Below, piece after piece: positions 24,304-33,022 of a stretch of 64,000 nucleotides of DNA. The position numbers were made by a program, and so were the translations under genes. The notes beneath the pieces were generated by a model. That model was given only the letters and a program-made list of their open reading frames with translations, was not told where the DNA came from and did not search any database. The stretch is from Kosakonia sp. SMBL-WEM22 (GTDB taxonomy: Bacteria; Pseudomonadota; Gammaproteobacteria; Enterobacterales; Enterobacteriaceae): positions 1,922,001 through 1,986,000 of the forward strand of contig NZ_CP051488.1 in NCBI RefSeq assembly GCF_014490785.1, read 5' to 3'. The number at the start of each line of letters is the position of its first letter. Position 1 is the first letter of the stretch.

Positions 24304-25353
24304 ATGCCAGTGTTACACAACCGCATCTCCAATGATGAACTGAAAGCCCGCATGCTCGCCGAAACCGAGCCGCGCGTTACCGTCTCGTTTTACAAATACT
24401 TCTCGATTGTTAACCCGCAGGCGACGCGCGATGCGCTCTACCAGGCTCTGTCGCAGTTGAGCGTCTTTGGGCGCATCTACCTCGCTCATGAAGGGATCAA
24501 CGCGCAGATCAGCGTACCACAGAGCAAATTCGAGGCGTTTCGCGAAGCGCTCTATACCTTCGATCCGGCGCTGAACGGGCTGCGTCTCAATATCGCTATT
24601 GATGATGACGGTAAATCCTTCTGGGTGCTACGCATGAAGGTGCGTGATCGCATTGTGGCAGACGGCATTGAGGATGCGAGTTTTGATGCCAGCAATGTCG
24701 GGGACTACCTGAAAGCGGCGGAAGTGAACGCCATGCTTGACGATCCGGACGCAGTATTTATCGATATGCGCAACCACTACGAATATGAGGTGGGCCACTT
24801 CGACGGCGCAATGGAGATCCCGGCCGACACCTTCCGCGAGCAGTTGCCAAAGGCGGTCGAGATGATGCAGGAACACAAAGACAAAAAGATTGTCATGTAC
24901 TGCACCGGCGGCATTCGCTGCGAGAAAGCGAGTGCCTGGATGAAGCATAACGGCTTCAATAAAGTGTGGCACATTGAAGGCGGCATTATTGAGTACGCCC
25001 GCCGCGCCCGCGAGCAGGGTCTGCCGGTGCGCTTTATCGGCAAAAACTTTGTCTTCGACGAGCGGATGGGCGAGCGCATCTCTGACGATGTGATTGCGCA
25101 CTGCCACCAGTGCGGCACGCCGTGCGATGCCCACACCAACTGCCTGAACGATGGCTGCCACCTGCTCTTTATTCAGTGCCCAAGTTGTGCTGAGAAGTTC
25201 GACGGTTGCTGCAGCGAGTTGTGCAAAGAGGAGCGTGCCCTGCCGGAAGAGGAGCAGCGTAAACGCCGCGCCGGACGGGAGAATGGCAATAAGATCTTCA
25301 ATAAATCGCGTGGCCGCCTGAACACCAAACTGGGCATTCCGGACCCGGAATAA
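24304..25353 (+). CDS. trhO: tRNA uridine(34) hydroxylase TrhO (rhodanese fold)
   Basis: 349 residues (E. coli TrhO/YceA 350). Prephenate-independent, oxygen-dependent formation of 5-hydroxyuridine at position 34 of several tRNAs. An N-terminal ferredoxin-like domain (to about 100) is followed by a rhodanese domain with active loop C200-TGGIRC, and a Cys-rich C-terminus (CHQCG, CLNDGCH, CPSC, CCSELC) that may bind metal. In-frame ATG 24250 lacks an SD; AGGA precedes ATG 24304. Confidence 0.95.
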   Translation: MPVLHNRISNDELKARMLAETEPRVTVSFYKYFSIVNPQATRDALYQALSQLSVFGRIYLAHEGINAQISVPQSKFEAFREALYTFDPALNGLRLNIAIDDDGKSFWVLRMKVRDRIVADGIEDASFDASNVGDYLKAAEVNAMLDDPDAVFIDMRNHYEYEVGHFDGAMEIPADTFREQLPKAVEMMQEHKDKKIVMYCTGGIRCEKASAWMKHNGFNKVWHIEGGIIEYARRAREQGLPVRFIGKNFVFDERMGERISDDVIAHCHQCGTPCDAHTNCLNDGCHLLFIQCPSCAEKFDGCCSELCKEERALPEEEQRKRRAGRENGNKIFNKSRGRLNTKLGIPDPE

Positions 25354-25360
25354 TGCAGAA

Positions 25361-25386
25361 GGAGAGGGGAACCCCTCTCCTTTTTT
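25361..25386 (+). terminator. Terminator between trhO and yceI
   Basis: GGAGAGGGG-AA-CCCCTCTCC followed by six T on the plus strand, 7 nt after the trhO stop. Confidence 0.85.
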
Positions 25387-25394
25387 ACGCCTGC

Positions 25395-25970
25395 TTACTT
25401 CTGGCGCACACCTTCAACCGAAATAATCAGCTCAACATCCTGCGATGCCGGACCGAGATCGGTGGTGATGTTAAAGTCTTTCAGCTTGATCTTGCCGGAG
25501 GCTTCAAAGCCTGCGCGCACGCCGCCCCACGGGTCATTGCCCTGGCCCATCAGCTTCGCTTCCAGTTCAACCGGCTTGGTGACACCGTTTAAGGTCAGGT
25601 TGCCGGTGATATCCAGCTCATCACCATCCTTTTTCACCGACGTTGAGGTGAAGGTCGCTTTCGGGAACTTCGCCACGTTGAGGAACTCAGCGCTGCGCAG
25701 GTGTTTGTCACGCTCAGCGTGATTGGTGTCGACGCTGTTGGTGTTGATGGTGACATTCACTTTGTCGGCAGCCGGGTTGGCCTCATCAAAGGTAAAGCTA
25801 CCGTCGAAGTCCTTAAACGTACCGTATAACCAGCTGTAACCGAGGTGCTGGATACGGAAGTTAACGAAGGCGTGCTGGCCCTCTTTATCGATCTTGTAGT
25901 CTGCCGCTACGGCAGAACCGGTGGTGAACAGCAGCGAGGCGAGAGCGAGTCCCGGCAGGATCTTCTTCAT
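25395..25970 (-). CDS. yceI: Periplasmic YceI-family lipid-binding protein
   Basis: 191 residues, same length as E. coli YceI, a base- and osmotically-induced periplasmic protein with a lipocalin-like fold that binds polyisoprenoids. Sec signal LPGLALASLLFTTGSAVAA is followed by DYKIDKEGQHAFVNFRIQH. It begins 2 nt after the stop of yceJ, so the two form an operon, as in E. coli. Confidence 0.95.
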   Translation of the reverse strand: MKKILPGLALASLLFTTGSAVAADYKIDKEGQHAFVNFRIQHLGYSWLYGTFKDFDGSFTFDEANPAADKVNVTINTNSVDTNHAERDKHLRSAEFLNVAKFPKATFTSTSVKKDGDELDITGNLTLNGVTKPVELEAKLMGQGNDPWGGVRAGFEASGKIKLKDFNITTDLGPASQDVELIISVEGVRQK

Positions 25971-25972
25971 AC

Positions 25973-26539
25973 TTATGCTCCAGAGTCAGGTGACGATTTT
26001 CCCAGCATCCGCTTGAGAGTGGCGTCTTTATCAATGAAATGGTGTTTAAAGGCGGCGAGGCCGTGCAGCACGGAAAGAACCACTACGCTCCAGGCCAGCC
26101 ATAGATGGATCGTTCCGGCGAGGTCCGCCTGCGAGCCGGCATCGGCAAGCGTGGCAGGGATCTCAAACAGGCCAAATACGCTAATCGGTTTACCATCGGC
26201 GGTGGAGATGAGATAGCCGCTAAAGACGATGCTAAATAACAGCAGGTAGAGAACGATATGGGCAATCACCGCGGCGATGCGCGTGGCGGTGGAGTAGCTT
26301 TTCAACGGCGGTGGCGGCGGGGAGATAAAACGCCACAGCAGACGGATGACCAGGCCAAACATCAGCAGAATGCCGATACTTTTATGGATTTCGGGTGCCT
26401 GATGATACCAGCCATCGTAATAGCTGAGTGTGACCATCCATAACCCTAAGGCGAACATGCCATACACCACGATGGCGACCAGCCAGTGAAGCGTTACGGA
26501 AATAAAACCGTAGCGTGCCGGAGAGTTGCGAAATTGCAT
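25973..26539 (-). CDS. yceJ: Cytochrome b561-type membrane protein YceJ
   Basis: 188 residues with four membrane segments of the diheme cytochrome b561 (CybB) family. Candidate heme-ligand histidines are seen in TLHWLVAIVVYG, in IHKSIGILLMFG and in IHLWLAWSVVVLSVLHGLAA. It probably moves electrons in the inner membrane, perhaps to or from quinol. First gene of yceJ-yceI; its promoter should lie in the AT-rich region beyond 26539. Confidence 0.92.
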   Translation of the reverse strand: MQFRNSPARYGFISVTLHWLVAIVVYGMFALGLWMVTLSYYDGWYHQAPEIHKSIGILLMFGLVIRLLWRFISPPPPPLKSYSTATRIAAVIAHIVLYLLLFSIVFSGYLISTADGKPISVFGLFEIPATLADAGSQADLAGTIHLWLAWSVVVLSVLHGLAAFKHHFIDKDATLKRMLGKSSPDSGA

Positions 26540-26936
26540 AACGGGTCATCACTGTTAACCAAAAGTTAATTTAAAATGGCGTCAGTGAGAAAATATTGCA
26601 ACTCAAAAATAGCGAATTGGATTGTTATTTTTTCTATAACATAAATTTTGAAAGAGTTGACCGGTTTATATTCAGGCTATTAGAAAGTTTAAACGTTTAA
26701 GGCAGGCTGTGCAGTAGGTTAGGTGGTCTGTGGTCAAAGTAAAGCATTCAAAAATATTGTTTGTAAAAGGCGAATAAAGCGCTAAGTGTCAGCTTTTGTA
26801 AGCGTTTTAGCGCCGCTAACGTTACGCTGAATTAATTGAAAACAACAACTGAGAATATATGCCACCACATTTTCACGCGGGTGATTACTTTATTCTGCGC
26901 AAAGAGAAACGGCCCCGAAATAGGGCCGCCATAAAC
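26540..26936. other. 397-bp intergenic region between yceJ and solA
   Basis: AT-rich, no credible gene. It holds the yceJI promoter region (GTTAACCAAAAGTTAA and neighbouring A/T runs near 26556-26572) and, at its right end, the solA terminator. Confidence 0.7.
26903..26928 (-). terminator. Terminator of solA
   Basis: Minus strand: CGGCCC-tatttc-GGGGCCG followed by TTTCTCTTT, 9 nt after the solA stop. Confidence 0.75.
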
Positions 26937-28055
26937 TTAATCTGTAAAACGAGCGAGGGAGAAGGGTTGTAAATCGAACCCGAGCGTTTTCTGCTGCACG
27001 AAGGCGCAGGCGATCTCGCCGAGCACCGGCGCAAATTTAAAGCCGTGACCGCTCAGGCCGGTGACCACCAGCGTGTTCGGTTCGCCTGGCAGGGTGTCGA
27101 TAATAAAGTCTTCATCGGGTGAGTTGTCATAGGTGCAGGATGCGCCATACAGGCAGCCGCCGATGCCCGGCAGATGCTGGCGTAAAAAGGAGAAGCACTC
27201 CGAACCGTCGCCAGCTTCTGTGCCAAACGGCGTGCGCTCGTCGGCCGCGTTAATCACCTGTCCGCCGTTGTGGCGACCAATCTTTAACTCATTCTCATCC
27301 GCCGGGAAGCCGTAGTAGTGCTCGCCGTTCGGCATCTCGCCGGTAAAGGCCGGGAAGCTGTTTTTCACGCTGTAACGGCCATCGGCCTGGAACCAGGCAA
27401 ACACTTTGCGTACCGGTTGAATCGGCAGGTTCGGCAGCAGCGTCTGTGCCCAGGTTCCGGCGCTGACCAGCGCTTTTTTGCCGGAGAAACTCCCTTCCGG
27501 AGTCTCAATGGTGACGCCATCCTGATGATGGTGCAGGGCGGTGACCGGGCAGTTGAAGAGCTGCGCGCAGCCTGCCTGTTCAGCCAGCTGGATCCAGCTT
27601 TTGATTGCCAGCTCGCTGTGCAGCAGGCCGGAGTCGGCTTCATACAGACCAATATAATCATCAGGAACGCGGATTTCCGGCCAGCGCGCCATCAGCGAGG
27701 CGGCATCAAGTTTCTCCAGAGTCAGCTTCCACTGCGCGGCGCTGGCAGCGACATTGGCGAGGAAAGGGGAGGTTGCCGGACCGAAATTAATGACGCCGGC
27801 ACGCTCAAATACCGCTTCGCCGGTGATGGTATTCAGTTCATCCCATAGCTGCTGGGCACGCAGCACCAGCGGAACATATTTCTCGCCTTCGCCATAAGCG
27901 TGGCGGATCAGGCGCGTCTTGCCGTGATGACTGCCTTCATGGTGCGGTGGCATATGTGCATCGGTCATCAGCACCTTTAGCCCGGCACGTGTGGCGTAGT
28001 AGCCCGCGGCTGCACCGACGGAGCCGCTGCCAATAATAATCAGGTCGTATGTCAT
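26937..28055 (-). CDS. solA: N-methyl-L-tryptophan oxidase
   Basis: 372 residues, same length as E. coli SolA, a monomeric sarcosine oxidase-type flavoprotein that oxidatively demethylates N-methyltryptophan to tryptophan, formaldehyde and hydrogen peroxide. FAD-binding GSGSVGAAAG (9-18) is seen, and C307 in ASCTYD corresponds to the cysteine that binds FAD covalently. The C-terminal TGLSGHGFKFAPVLGE is the family motif. Cytosolic, monocistronic. Confidence 0.95.
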   Translation of the reverse strand: MTYDLIIIGSGSVGAAAGYYATRAGLKVLMTDAHMPPHHEGSHHGKTRLIRHAYGEGEKYVPLVLRAQQLWDELNTITGEAVFERAGVINFGPATSPFLANVAASAAQWKLTLEKLDAASLMARWPEIRVPDDYIGLYEADSGLLHSELAIKSWIQLAEQAGCAQLFNCPVTALHHHQDGVTIETPEGSFSGKKALVSAGTWAQTLLPNLPIQPVRKVFAWFQADGRYSVKNSFPAFTGEMPNGEHYYGFPADENELKIGRHNGGQVINAADERTPFGTEAGDGSECFSFLRQHLPGIGGCLYGASCTYDNSPDEDFIIDTLPGEPNTLVVTGLSGHGFKFAPVLGEIACAFVQQKTLGFDLQPFSLARFTD

Positions 28056-28118
28056 GGTTCTCTCCAGGCAATTGCGTGTTCAGGAGGGTAAATAACCTGG
28101 GGGGCTTATACAAGGGCA

Positions 28119-28146
28119 GAAAAAAGAAAGGCACCGCAAGGGTGCC
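28119..28146 (-). terminator. Terminator of bssS
   Basis: Minus strand: GGCACC-CTTGC-GGTGCC followed by TTTCTTTTTT. Confidence 0.85.
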
Positions 28147-28171
28147 TGGTATTGAGTAAGTACGGATAGTA

Positions 28172-28426
28172 CTAATGTCGCTGATACTCGTCTTTCTCAA
28201 AATCGCCTGATTCAATCTTGGCAATGCCCGCTTCCAGAATCGAGATAAACTGGCGGGCAACATCGGTTGTTAACCATAACGTCTGACCGATTTCAGTCCC
28301 TTCCTGAGCGGCTCTGTTCGGGGTCTGGTAGTGCAACCGGAGCATCAGTGCGTCATAGCTGTCTACGGTGCTGATGTCCCATCCGACCAGTGGATGGGTC
28401 TGGATGACTTCATTATTCTTTACCAT
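28172..28426 (-). CDS. bssS: Biofilm regulator BssS
   Basis: 84 residues, almost identical to E. coli BssS (MEKNNEVIQTHPLVGWD there, MVKNNEVIQTHPLVGWD here). A small cytosolic protein that affects biofilm formation and indole / AI-2 signalling; its molecular activity is not known. Two adjacent ATG codons occur; 28426 is chosen because it leaves a 5-nt gap to AGGGGG and gives the E. coli length. Confidence 0.94.
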   Translation of the reverse strand: MVKNNEVIQTHPLVGWDISTVDSYDALMLRLHYQTPNRAAQEGTEIGQTLWLTTDVARQFISILEAGIAKIESGDFEKDEYQRH

Positions 28427-28656
28427 CATAACCCCCTGTTTGGCGTGTTTTAATTAGACAACGACGTTCGAGGTTCAATGCGTGTTTTAATTTGAAGCCT
28501 TTTCAGTATATCAACAACCCGACCCCATGATCGGGAAAATAAACACTCTGCAACATCTTTTTTGTAGTCATAGATTTTTCTTAAGGGAGTGGTGAAAAGA
28601 TAAGCGACTCATTTCACTAATAAAATCAGATGTTACGGTTTTGCTTAAAATTGAAG

Positions 28657-28680
28657 CAAAAAAAGCCGGGGCGACCCGGC
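28657..28680 (-). terminator. Terminator of dinI
   Basis: Minus strand: GCCGGG-TCGC-CCCGGC followed by seven T, 24 nt after the dinI stop. Confidence 0.85.
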
Positions 28681-28704
28681 AATAACTTCAACTTCAGAGG
28701 GAAA

Positions 28705-28950
28705 TTAATCGGTGATAAACCAATCGTCAGCGCTTTCCCAGGTTTCTTGCAGGATTTCACTAACGCGGTCTTTATCTTCTTTCGCGCCGCCAAGGACGGA
28801 GAGGTTATTTGCCGCAGCATAACGGACAGAAATTTTATTTTCGCGATCGGGATAGTGATCATTCAGACGGCGGGATAACTCACCTGCCAGCGCATCGATA
28901 GCGCCTGCGGGTAAAGATGTGGTTCTGGCAATCGTCACTTCAATGCGCAT
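28705..28950 (-). CDS. dinI: DNA damage-inducible protein I
   Basis: 81 residues, same length as E. coli DinI, which binds and stabilises RecA filaments and tunes the SOS response. The acidic C-terminal helix (EILQETWESADDWF) that contacts RecA is intact. A near-perfect LexA box lies 22-37 bp upstream of the ATG, so it is SOS-controlled. It is downstream of pyrC on the same strand with no obvious terminator between. Confidence 0.96.
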   Translation of the reverse strand: MRIEVTIARTTSLPAGAIDALAGELSRRLNDHYPDRENKISVRYAAANNLSVLGGAKEDKDRVSEILQETWESADDWFITD

Positions 28951-28971
28951 AACAGCCCCCTGTGTAAGATA

Positions 28972-28987
28972 CTGTATATTTATACAG
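28972..28987. promoter_or_regulatory. LexA (SOS) box of dinI
   Basis: CTGTATATTTATACAG differs from the ideal CTGTATATATATACAG at one central base. Confidence 0.93.
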
Positions 28988-29025
28988 TCAATCGAAACGC
29001 ATTACAACAGGGGGCATAAGAATAT

Positions 29026-30069
29026 TTAGCGTTTTACCTGCCAGCGCACGGTTTCACCGGCGAGGAAGGGCACCAGCGTATCATCCGCCAGCGCAATGGA
29101 CTCCGGTACTACGTACTCCTCACGTTTTAGTTCGACAAACTCTTCATTCACCGGCAGACCATAGAAGCGCGGCCCGTTAAGCGAGCAGAAGGCTTCAAAG
29201 TGCTGTAGCGCATTCATCTCTTCGAACACCGTGGCGTAACTTGCCAGCGCCGTTGGTGCGTTAAAACAGCCGGCACAGCCGCAGCTCGCCTCTTTACGAT
29301 GGCGGGCATGCGGTGCGGAGTCGGTACCAAGAAAGACGCGGTCGAAGCCGCTGGCGGCCAGTTCACGCAGGGCCTGCTGGTGAATATTACGCTTAAGGAT
29401 TGGTAAGCAGTAGAGGTGCGGACGCACGCCGCCCACCAGCATATGGTTGCGGTTAAAGAGCAAATGCTGTGGGGTGATGGTCGCGGCCAGCCGCTCATTG
29501 CCGTCGCGCACATAGTCAGCGGCGTCTTTGGTGGTGATGTGCTCGAATACCACTTTCAGCTCCGGCAGGCGCTTGCGCAGCGGCTCCATCACCGTCTCAA
29601 TAAAGCGCGCTTCCCGATCGAAAATATCGATCTCCGCGTGGGTCACTTCGCCATGCACCAGCAGCGGCATGCCGAGCCTCTCCATACGCTCAAGCACAGG
29701 CATGATGGCATCAATGCTGGTGACGCCGTGGCTGGAGTTAGTGGTGGCATTTGCCGGATAGAGCTTCGCCGCAGTAAAGACCTTTTCCGCGAAGCCGCGC
29801 TCAATCTCATCGGGATCGAGGCTGTCAGTGAGGTAGCAGGTCATCAGCGGTTCGAAGTGCTGACCAGCAGGCACCGCGTCAAGAATGCGCTGGCGGTAGG
29901 CGATAGCGGCCTCAACGGTGGTCACAGGGGGAGCCAGGTTCGGCATCACAATGGCGCGGGCGTAGGTTTCGCTGGTCCACGGCACCACGGTTTTCAGCAT
30001 ATCGCCGTCGCGCAAATGGAGATGCCAGTCGTCAGGACGGCGGATTTTCAAAACCTGAGGTTGTGTCAT
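29026..30069 (-). CDS. pyrC: Dihydroorotase
   Basis: 347 residues (E. coli 348). Closes carbamoyl-aspartate to dihydroorotate in pyrimidine synthesis; cytosolic binuclear zinc amidohydrolase. H16 and H18 (DWHLHLRDG), the carboxylated lysine in AAKLYPANAT, the H of HGEVTH and FEHITT, and D in LGTDSAPH are all seen. An in-frame ATG at 30117 is upstream of the predicted transcription start. GGAG, 7 nt before ATG 30069, lies inside a leader hairpin (30077-30112), and a PurR-like box overlaps the promoter. Confidence 0.96.
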   Translation of the reverse strand: MTQPQVLKIRRPDDWHLHLRDGDMLKTVVPWTSETYARAIVMPNLAPPVTTVEAAIAYRQRILDAVPAGQHFEPLMTCYLTDSLDPDEIERGFAEKVFTAAKLYPANATTNSSHGVTSIDAIMPVLERMERLGMPLLVHGEVTHAEIDIFDREARFIETVMEPLRKRLPELKVVFEHITTKDAADYVRDGNERLAATITPQHLLFNRNHMLVGGVRPHLYCLPILKRNIHQQALRELAASGFDRVFLGTDSAPHARHRKEASCGCAGCFNAPTALASYATVFEEMNALQHFEAFCSLNGPRFYGLPVNEEFVELKREEYVVPESIALADDTLVPFLAGETVRWQVKR

Positions 30070-30076
30070 TGGAGGG

Positions 30077-30112
30077 CTCCGGCTAAGTGAGAAAGGGCTG
30101 TTTTTGCCGGAG
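30077..30112 (-). promoter_or_regulatory. pyrC leader hairpin sequestering the SD
   Basis: On the minus strand CTCCGGC (30112-30106) can pair with GCCGGAG (30083-30077), and the second arm contains the SD. A TATGCT -10 (30122-30117) puts transcription start around 30110-30108, where starting at a later G removes the first hairpin bases. This is the start-site switching known for E. coli pyrC (pyrimidine excess favours C starts and the closed hairpin). Confidence 0.75.
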
Positions 30113-30123
30113 ACCAAGCATAA

Positions 30124-30139
30124 GGGGAAACGTTTTCGT
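30124..30139. promoter_or_regulatory. PurR-like operator at pyrC
   Basis: GGGGAAACGTTTTCGT agrees with the PurR consensus ACGCAAACGTTTNCGT at about 13 of 16 positions. E. coli pyrC is repressed by PurR. It lies between the -10 region and the -35 region. Confidence 0.7.
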
Positions 30140-30155
30140 TTGCATCCTTTTCCTG

Positions 30156-30177
30156 AAAAAAAGGGCGCCAGGCGCCC
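30156..30177 (-). terminator. Terminator of yceB
   Basis: Minus strand: GGGCGCC-t-GGCGCCC (effective loop larger) followed by seven T, 6 nt beyond the yceB stop. Confidence 0.75.
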
Positions 30178-30183
30178 AAGGAT

Positions 30184-30744
30184 TCAGTCGGTAAGCGGGA
30201 TGACAATCTCGCCAGGTTTTACCTCAATACCTTTAGCATATTTCTTCGCCAGTGCTTCGCCTTTGGTACTGTCCTCTTTCAGTACGTAGGCCGGGCGCTG
30301 GTTAAAGTAGTTGCGCAGAGACTGGTTCAGGTAGGGCATTACGGTTTGCAGCACGCTCTGCATCTTTTCCGGCGTCACTGTCGCGTCTACCACCTCCATC
30401 TCGTTCAAATAGATGGCGCCCTTATCCTTATCAAAGGTCGGCAGCGCTTTCAGCTTCAGCTTAATAACCGCTTTTTGATTGCCGAACAGCGACGTCATAT
30501 CCAGATTAGCGTCGCCCGTTAAGGTAATTTTATTTGGCTCTTCACGTCCGATGGCGCTGGCAAGATTGTTGAGAACAATATGCGCATCAGCCACGCCCGG
30601 CACGCCAATATCTTTGGCAAAGTTATTCCGTTTCTGCAGGGCCTGGTTAATCTCCTGCTCGCTGATTGTGTATTGGGTCAGTTGGTTACAGCCCACCAGT
30701 ACGCCGCTCAGCATTAATGCTGCGGCCAAAATCATCTTCTTCAT
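30184..30744 (-). CDS. yceB: Lipoprotein YceB (DUF1439)
   Basis: 186 residues, same length as E. coli YceB. Lipoprotein signal with lipobox VLVGC (Cys19) followed by NQLTQYTISEQEINQAL, then a predicted beta-rich tubular lipid-binding-type fold. It is anchored in the envelope; function unknown. The reading frame is open for another 73 codons upstream into grxB, but ATG 30744 begins the signal peptide and has GAGGAA in front of it. Confidence 0.93.
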   Translation of the reverse strand: MKKMILAAALMLSGVLVGCNQLTQYTISEQEINQALQKRNNFAKDIGVPGVADAHIVLNNLASAIGREEPNKITLTGDANLDMTSLFGNQKAVIKLKLKALPTFDKDKGAIYLNEMEVVDATVTPEKMQSVLQTVMPYLNQSLRNYFNQRPAYVLKEDSTKGEALAKKYAKGIEVKPGEIVIPLTD

Positions 30745-30825
30745 GAATTCCTCAACGTGGTCCCGATGCCTCGATCGAGGTGTAGCATGCGCGACGCCCG
30801 GCGCAAAGGCCAGCAGAAAATACTT

Positions 30826-30856
30826 AAAGAAGGGGCGGAAGCCGGACGCTTCCGCC
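30826..30856 (-). terminator. Terminator of grxB
   Basis: Minus strand: GGCGGAAG, 7-nt loop, CTTCCGCC followed by the T-rich CCTTCTTTAAG, 9 nt after the grxB stop. Confidence 0.65.
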
Positions 30857-30865
30857 ATGAACGGC

Positions 30866-31513
30866 TTAGATAGCCATGGAAGAGAGGAGGTTAACCTGTG
30901 TCTGTTTCGCCATGTTGTCGCGGTAGTCGGCGACGCGGGTTGGCCACGTAATGCCGCTGACAATCGTCAGGTTACGCAGCAGCGGGAAGAGGTGAATATC
31001 ATCTTCTGACAGCTCTCCGTTGATGGCATTCGGCTGCACGATGAGCTTCTCCAGCGCGCGCAGATCGTCGCTGATATTCTTCACCAGCCCGGCAGAGTGG
31101 GCGAGATGATCGGCGAAGTCGCCAATCGCGGCCTCTTTTTTGGCGGTGAAGTAGGCTCGCGCCTGTGGGGTGGAAAACTCGTCAAATGGCGCCTGCGCGA
31201 AGCGCGGGATGAGCAGCTTATTGACGTAGCCATTCACCTTACGCAGCCACTCCTCGATCTTCGGGTTGCGGGAGCCGGTCAGCAGCGGTTGACCGTCGAG
31301 CTTATCAACGTAGTGAACAATATCGAGGCTTTCGGGCAGGTAGCGGCTGTCATCTTTTTGCAGGATCGGCGCCATCTTCTGACCAATCATTTTGGTCGGC
31401 GTCGCTTCGTCATCGCTTTGCAGGACATGGAGTTCAACCGGGAGATTCTTAAGGCCGAAAATCATGCGGGCTTTTACACAGAAAGGGCAGTGATCGTAAA
31501 TGTAGAGTTTCAC
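30866..31513 (-). CDS. grxB: Glutaredoxin 2
   Basis: 215 residues, same length as E. coli Grx2, a GST-like two-domain glutaredoxin that reduces disulfides and glutathionylated proteins with GSH in the cytosol. Active site C9-PF-C12 in the N-terminal thioredoxin fold; all-helical C-terminal domain. The start is GTG 31513, preceded by GGAGGAG; an in-frame ATG 10 codons upstream is not needed. mdtH lies upstream on the same strand, 65 bp away. Confidence 0.95.
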   Translation of the reverse strand: MKLYIYDHCPFCVKARMIFGLKNLPVELHVLQSDDEATPTKMIGQKMAPILQKDDSRYLPESLDIVHYVDKLDGQPLLTGSRNPKIEEWLRKVNGYVNKLLIPRFAQAPFDEFSTPQARAYFTAKKEAAIGDFADHLAHSAGLVKNISDDLRALEKLIVQPNAINGELSEDDIHLFPLLRNLTIVSGITWPTRVADYRDNMAKQTQVNLLSSMAI

Positions 31514-31578
31514 GTTTCTCCTCCATACTGGTTTATCCATCACTAATCAGTATGGAAGAGAGGCCGACGCGGCGCAAA

Positions 31579-32787
31579 TCAGGCGCCGGGTTCGAGCATC
31601 GGCGGCTGAACGCGACGCGGGGCAAACTGCCACAGCAAAGCAAGGGAGGTGACAAGCCCAATCACGCCGAGCATCATCCACGGCAGCTCCGGCTGGCGGA
31701 ACGCCTTTCCTGCATCAAACAGCCAGCCGCCGCCGGCATAGCCAAGCGCGCCACCGAAGGCCAGACCTAAGCGGCTAAAGCCCATATAGCTGCCGCGCGC
31801 CCGCGCATCGGCGAGTTGCGCACTCAGGGTTTCCCGCGCCGGTTCGGCGATAATCGAGCCGATATAGAAGGTGCAGATAAGTGTAAATAGCTGTTGCAGC
31901 GAGCCGACCATGCCCATCGGAAAGAGGCTGAAGGACATCACCACCAGGCCGAACATCAGGCGCTGTTCAAGGCGAAAGCGCTTCTCACTCCAGCGGGCAA
32001 TCGGGTAGAGCAGCGTCAGCGAGAGACAGGCCTCAATCGCGTACATCCACTTTACCGGCGTCGGCGATCCGGCAACGTCGTTGACCATAATCGGCAGCAT
32101 CAGCATCACCTGTACCGCCAGCATATAGTAGCCACTCAAGGTTAAGACATAGGTGACGAATTTCTTGTCACGCAGCACACGCGCTAAACCCTCGCGCACC
32201 GGTGTTTTCACCGTCGAGAGCTTCCACGCCGGCAGCAGCCAGGCGTTAAAGCCGGCGCAGAGGATAAACATTAACGCCCCAGCGGCGCACACCAGACGGA
32301 AATCATACTGCAGCAGCCAGCTGCCGAGCAGCGCGCCAATAACCGCCCCAGCGCTATCCTGCATCATCAGCAACGAGAAGAAGCGACCGCGCTGGCGCGG
32401 TCGCACCAGTTTGACCACCAGCGCCGAACGCGGCGGGTCGAACAGCGTGCCGCCAAGCCCGGAAAGAATACAGGAGAGCCACAGCACCCATGGCTCGTGC
32501 GCCATCCCCATTGCTGCAAAGCCTGCCGCACGCATCAGCATGCCCGTGACAATCAGTGGTTTTGCGCCAAAGCGGTCTGCAATCGCGCCGCCAAACATGC
32601 CTAACCCCTGCTGAATAAACTGACGCAGGCCGAGCGCGATCCCGACCATCAGCGCGGCCCAGCCAAGTTGATCAACGAAACGAATGGAAATCAGGGGGAA
32701 GACAACAAAAAAACCGAGCACCACCAAAAAATTATCGACCAGCAGGAAATATTTACCCAGGCTCCTTGCCTGCGAGATGCGCGCCAT
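31579..32787 (-). CDS. mdtH: Multidrug efflux MFS transporter MdtH
   Basis: 402 residues, same length as E. coli MdtH (YceL), with about twelve membrane segments. The MFS loop motif GGAIADRFGAKP between segments 2 and 3 is seen, and GFSRLGLAFGGALGYAGGG towards the C-terminus. Proton-driven drug export; the E. coli protein gives norfloxacin and enoxacin resistance when overproduced. Divergent from rimJ. Confidence 0.94.
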   Translation of the reverse strand: MARISQARSLGKYFLLVDNFLVVLGFFVVFPLISIRFVDQLGWAALMVGIALGLRQFIQQGLGMFGGAIADRFGAKPLIVTGMLMRAAGFAAMGMAHEPWVLWLSCILSGLGGTLFDPPRSALVVKLVRPRQRGRFFSLLMMQDSAGAVIGALLGSWLLQYDFRLVCAAGALMFILCAGFNAWLLPAWKLSTVKTPVREGLARVLRDKKFVTYVLTLSGYYMLAVQVMLMLPIMVNDVAGSPTPVKWMYAIEACLSLTLLYPIARWSEKRFRLEQRLMFGLVVMSFSLFPMGMVGSLQQLFTLICTFYIGSIIAEPARETLSAQLADARARGSYMGFSRLGLAFGGALGYAGGGWLFDAGKAFRQPELPWMMLGVIGLVTSLALLWQFAPRRVQPPMLEPGA

Positions 32788-33022
32788 TTCCCCTCCGGGA
32801 AATCAGAAAAAGGTGACGCCTCTATTCTGCGGCTTCGGCAACCGTTTTCACACATTCACCGCGACAATATTTTTTTATCAAGGCGGGCGTTTGATTGAGA
32901 CTTTTCATCGAAAAGGGGGCGCGGCGCAGAAAATGCCATGTTGCTGTTTTCACAGAGTCGCAGAGCAAAGGTATAGTAAAGAGAAGGGGTAAAAAAAGCC
33001 GCGAAACGAAGGAGTGGTTAAC

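Noticed and set aside
30745..30963. 73-codon N-terminal extension of yceB overlapping grxB
   Set aside because: The lipoprotein signal begins at 30744 with an SD in front; the extension would destroy the signal and spans the grxB terminator.
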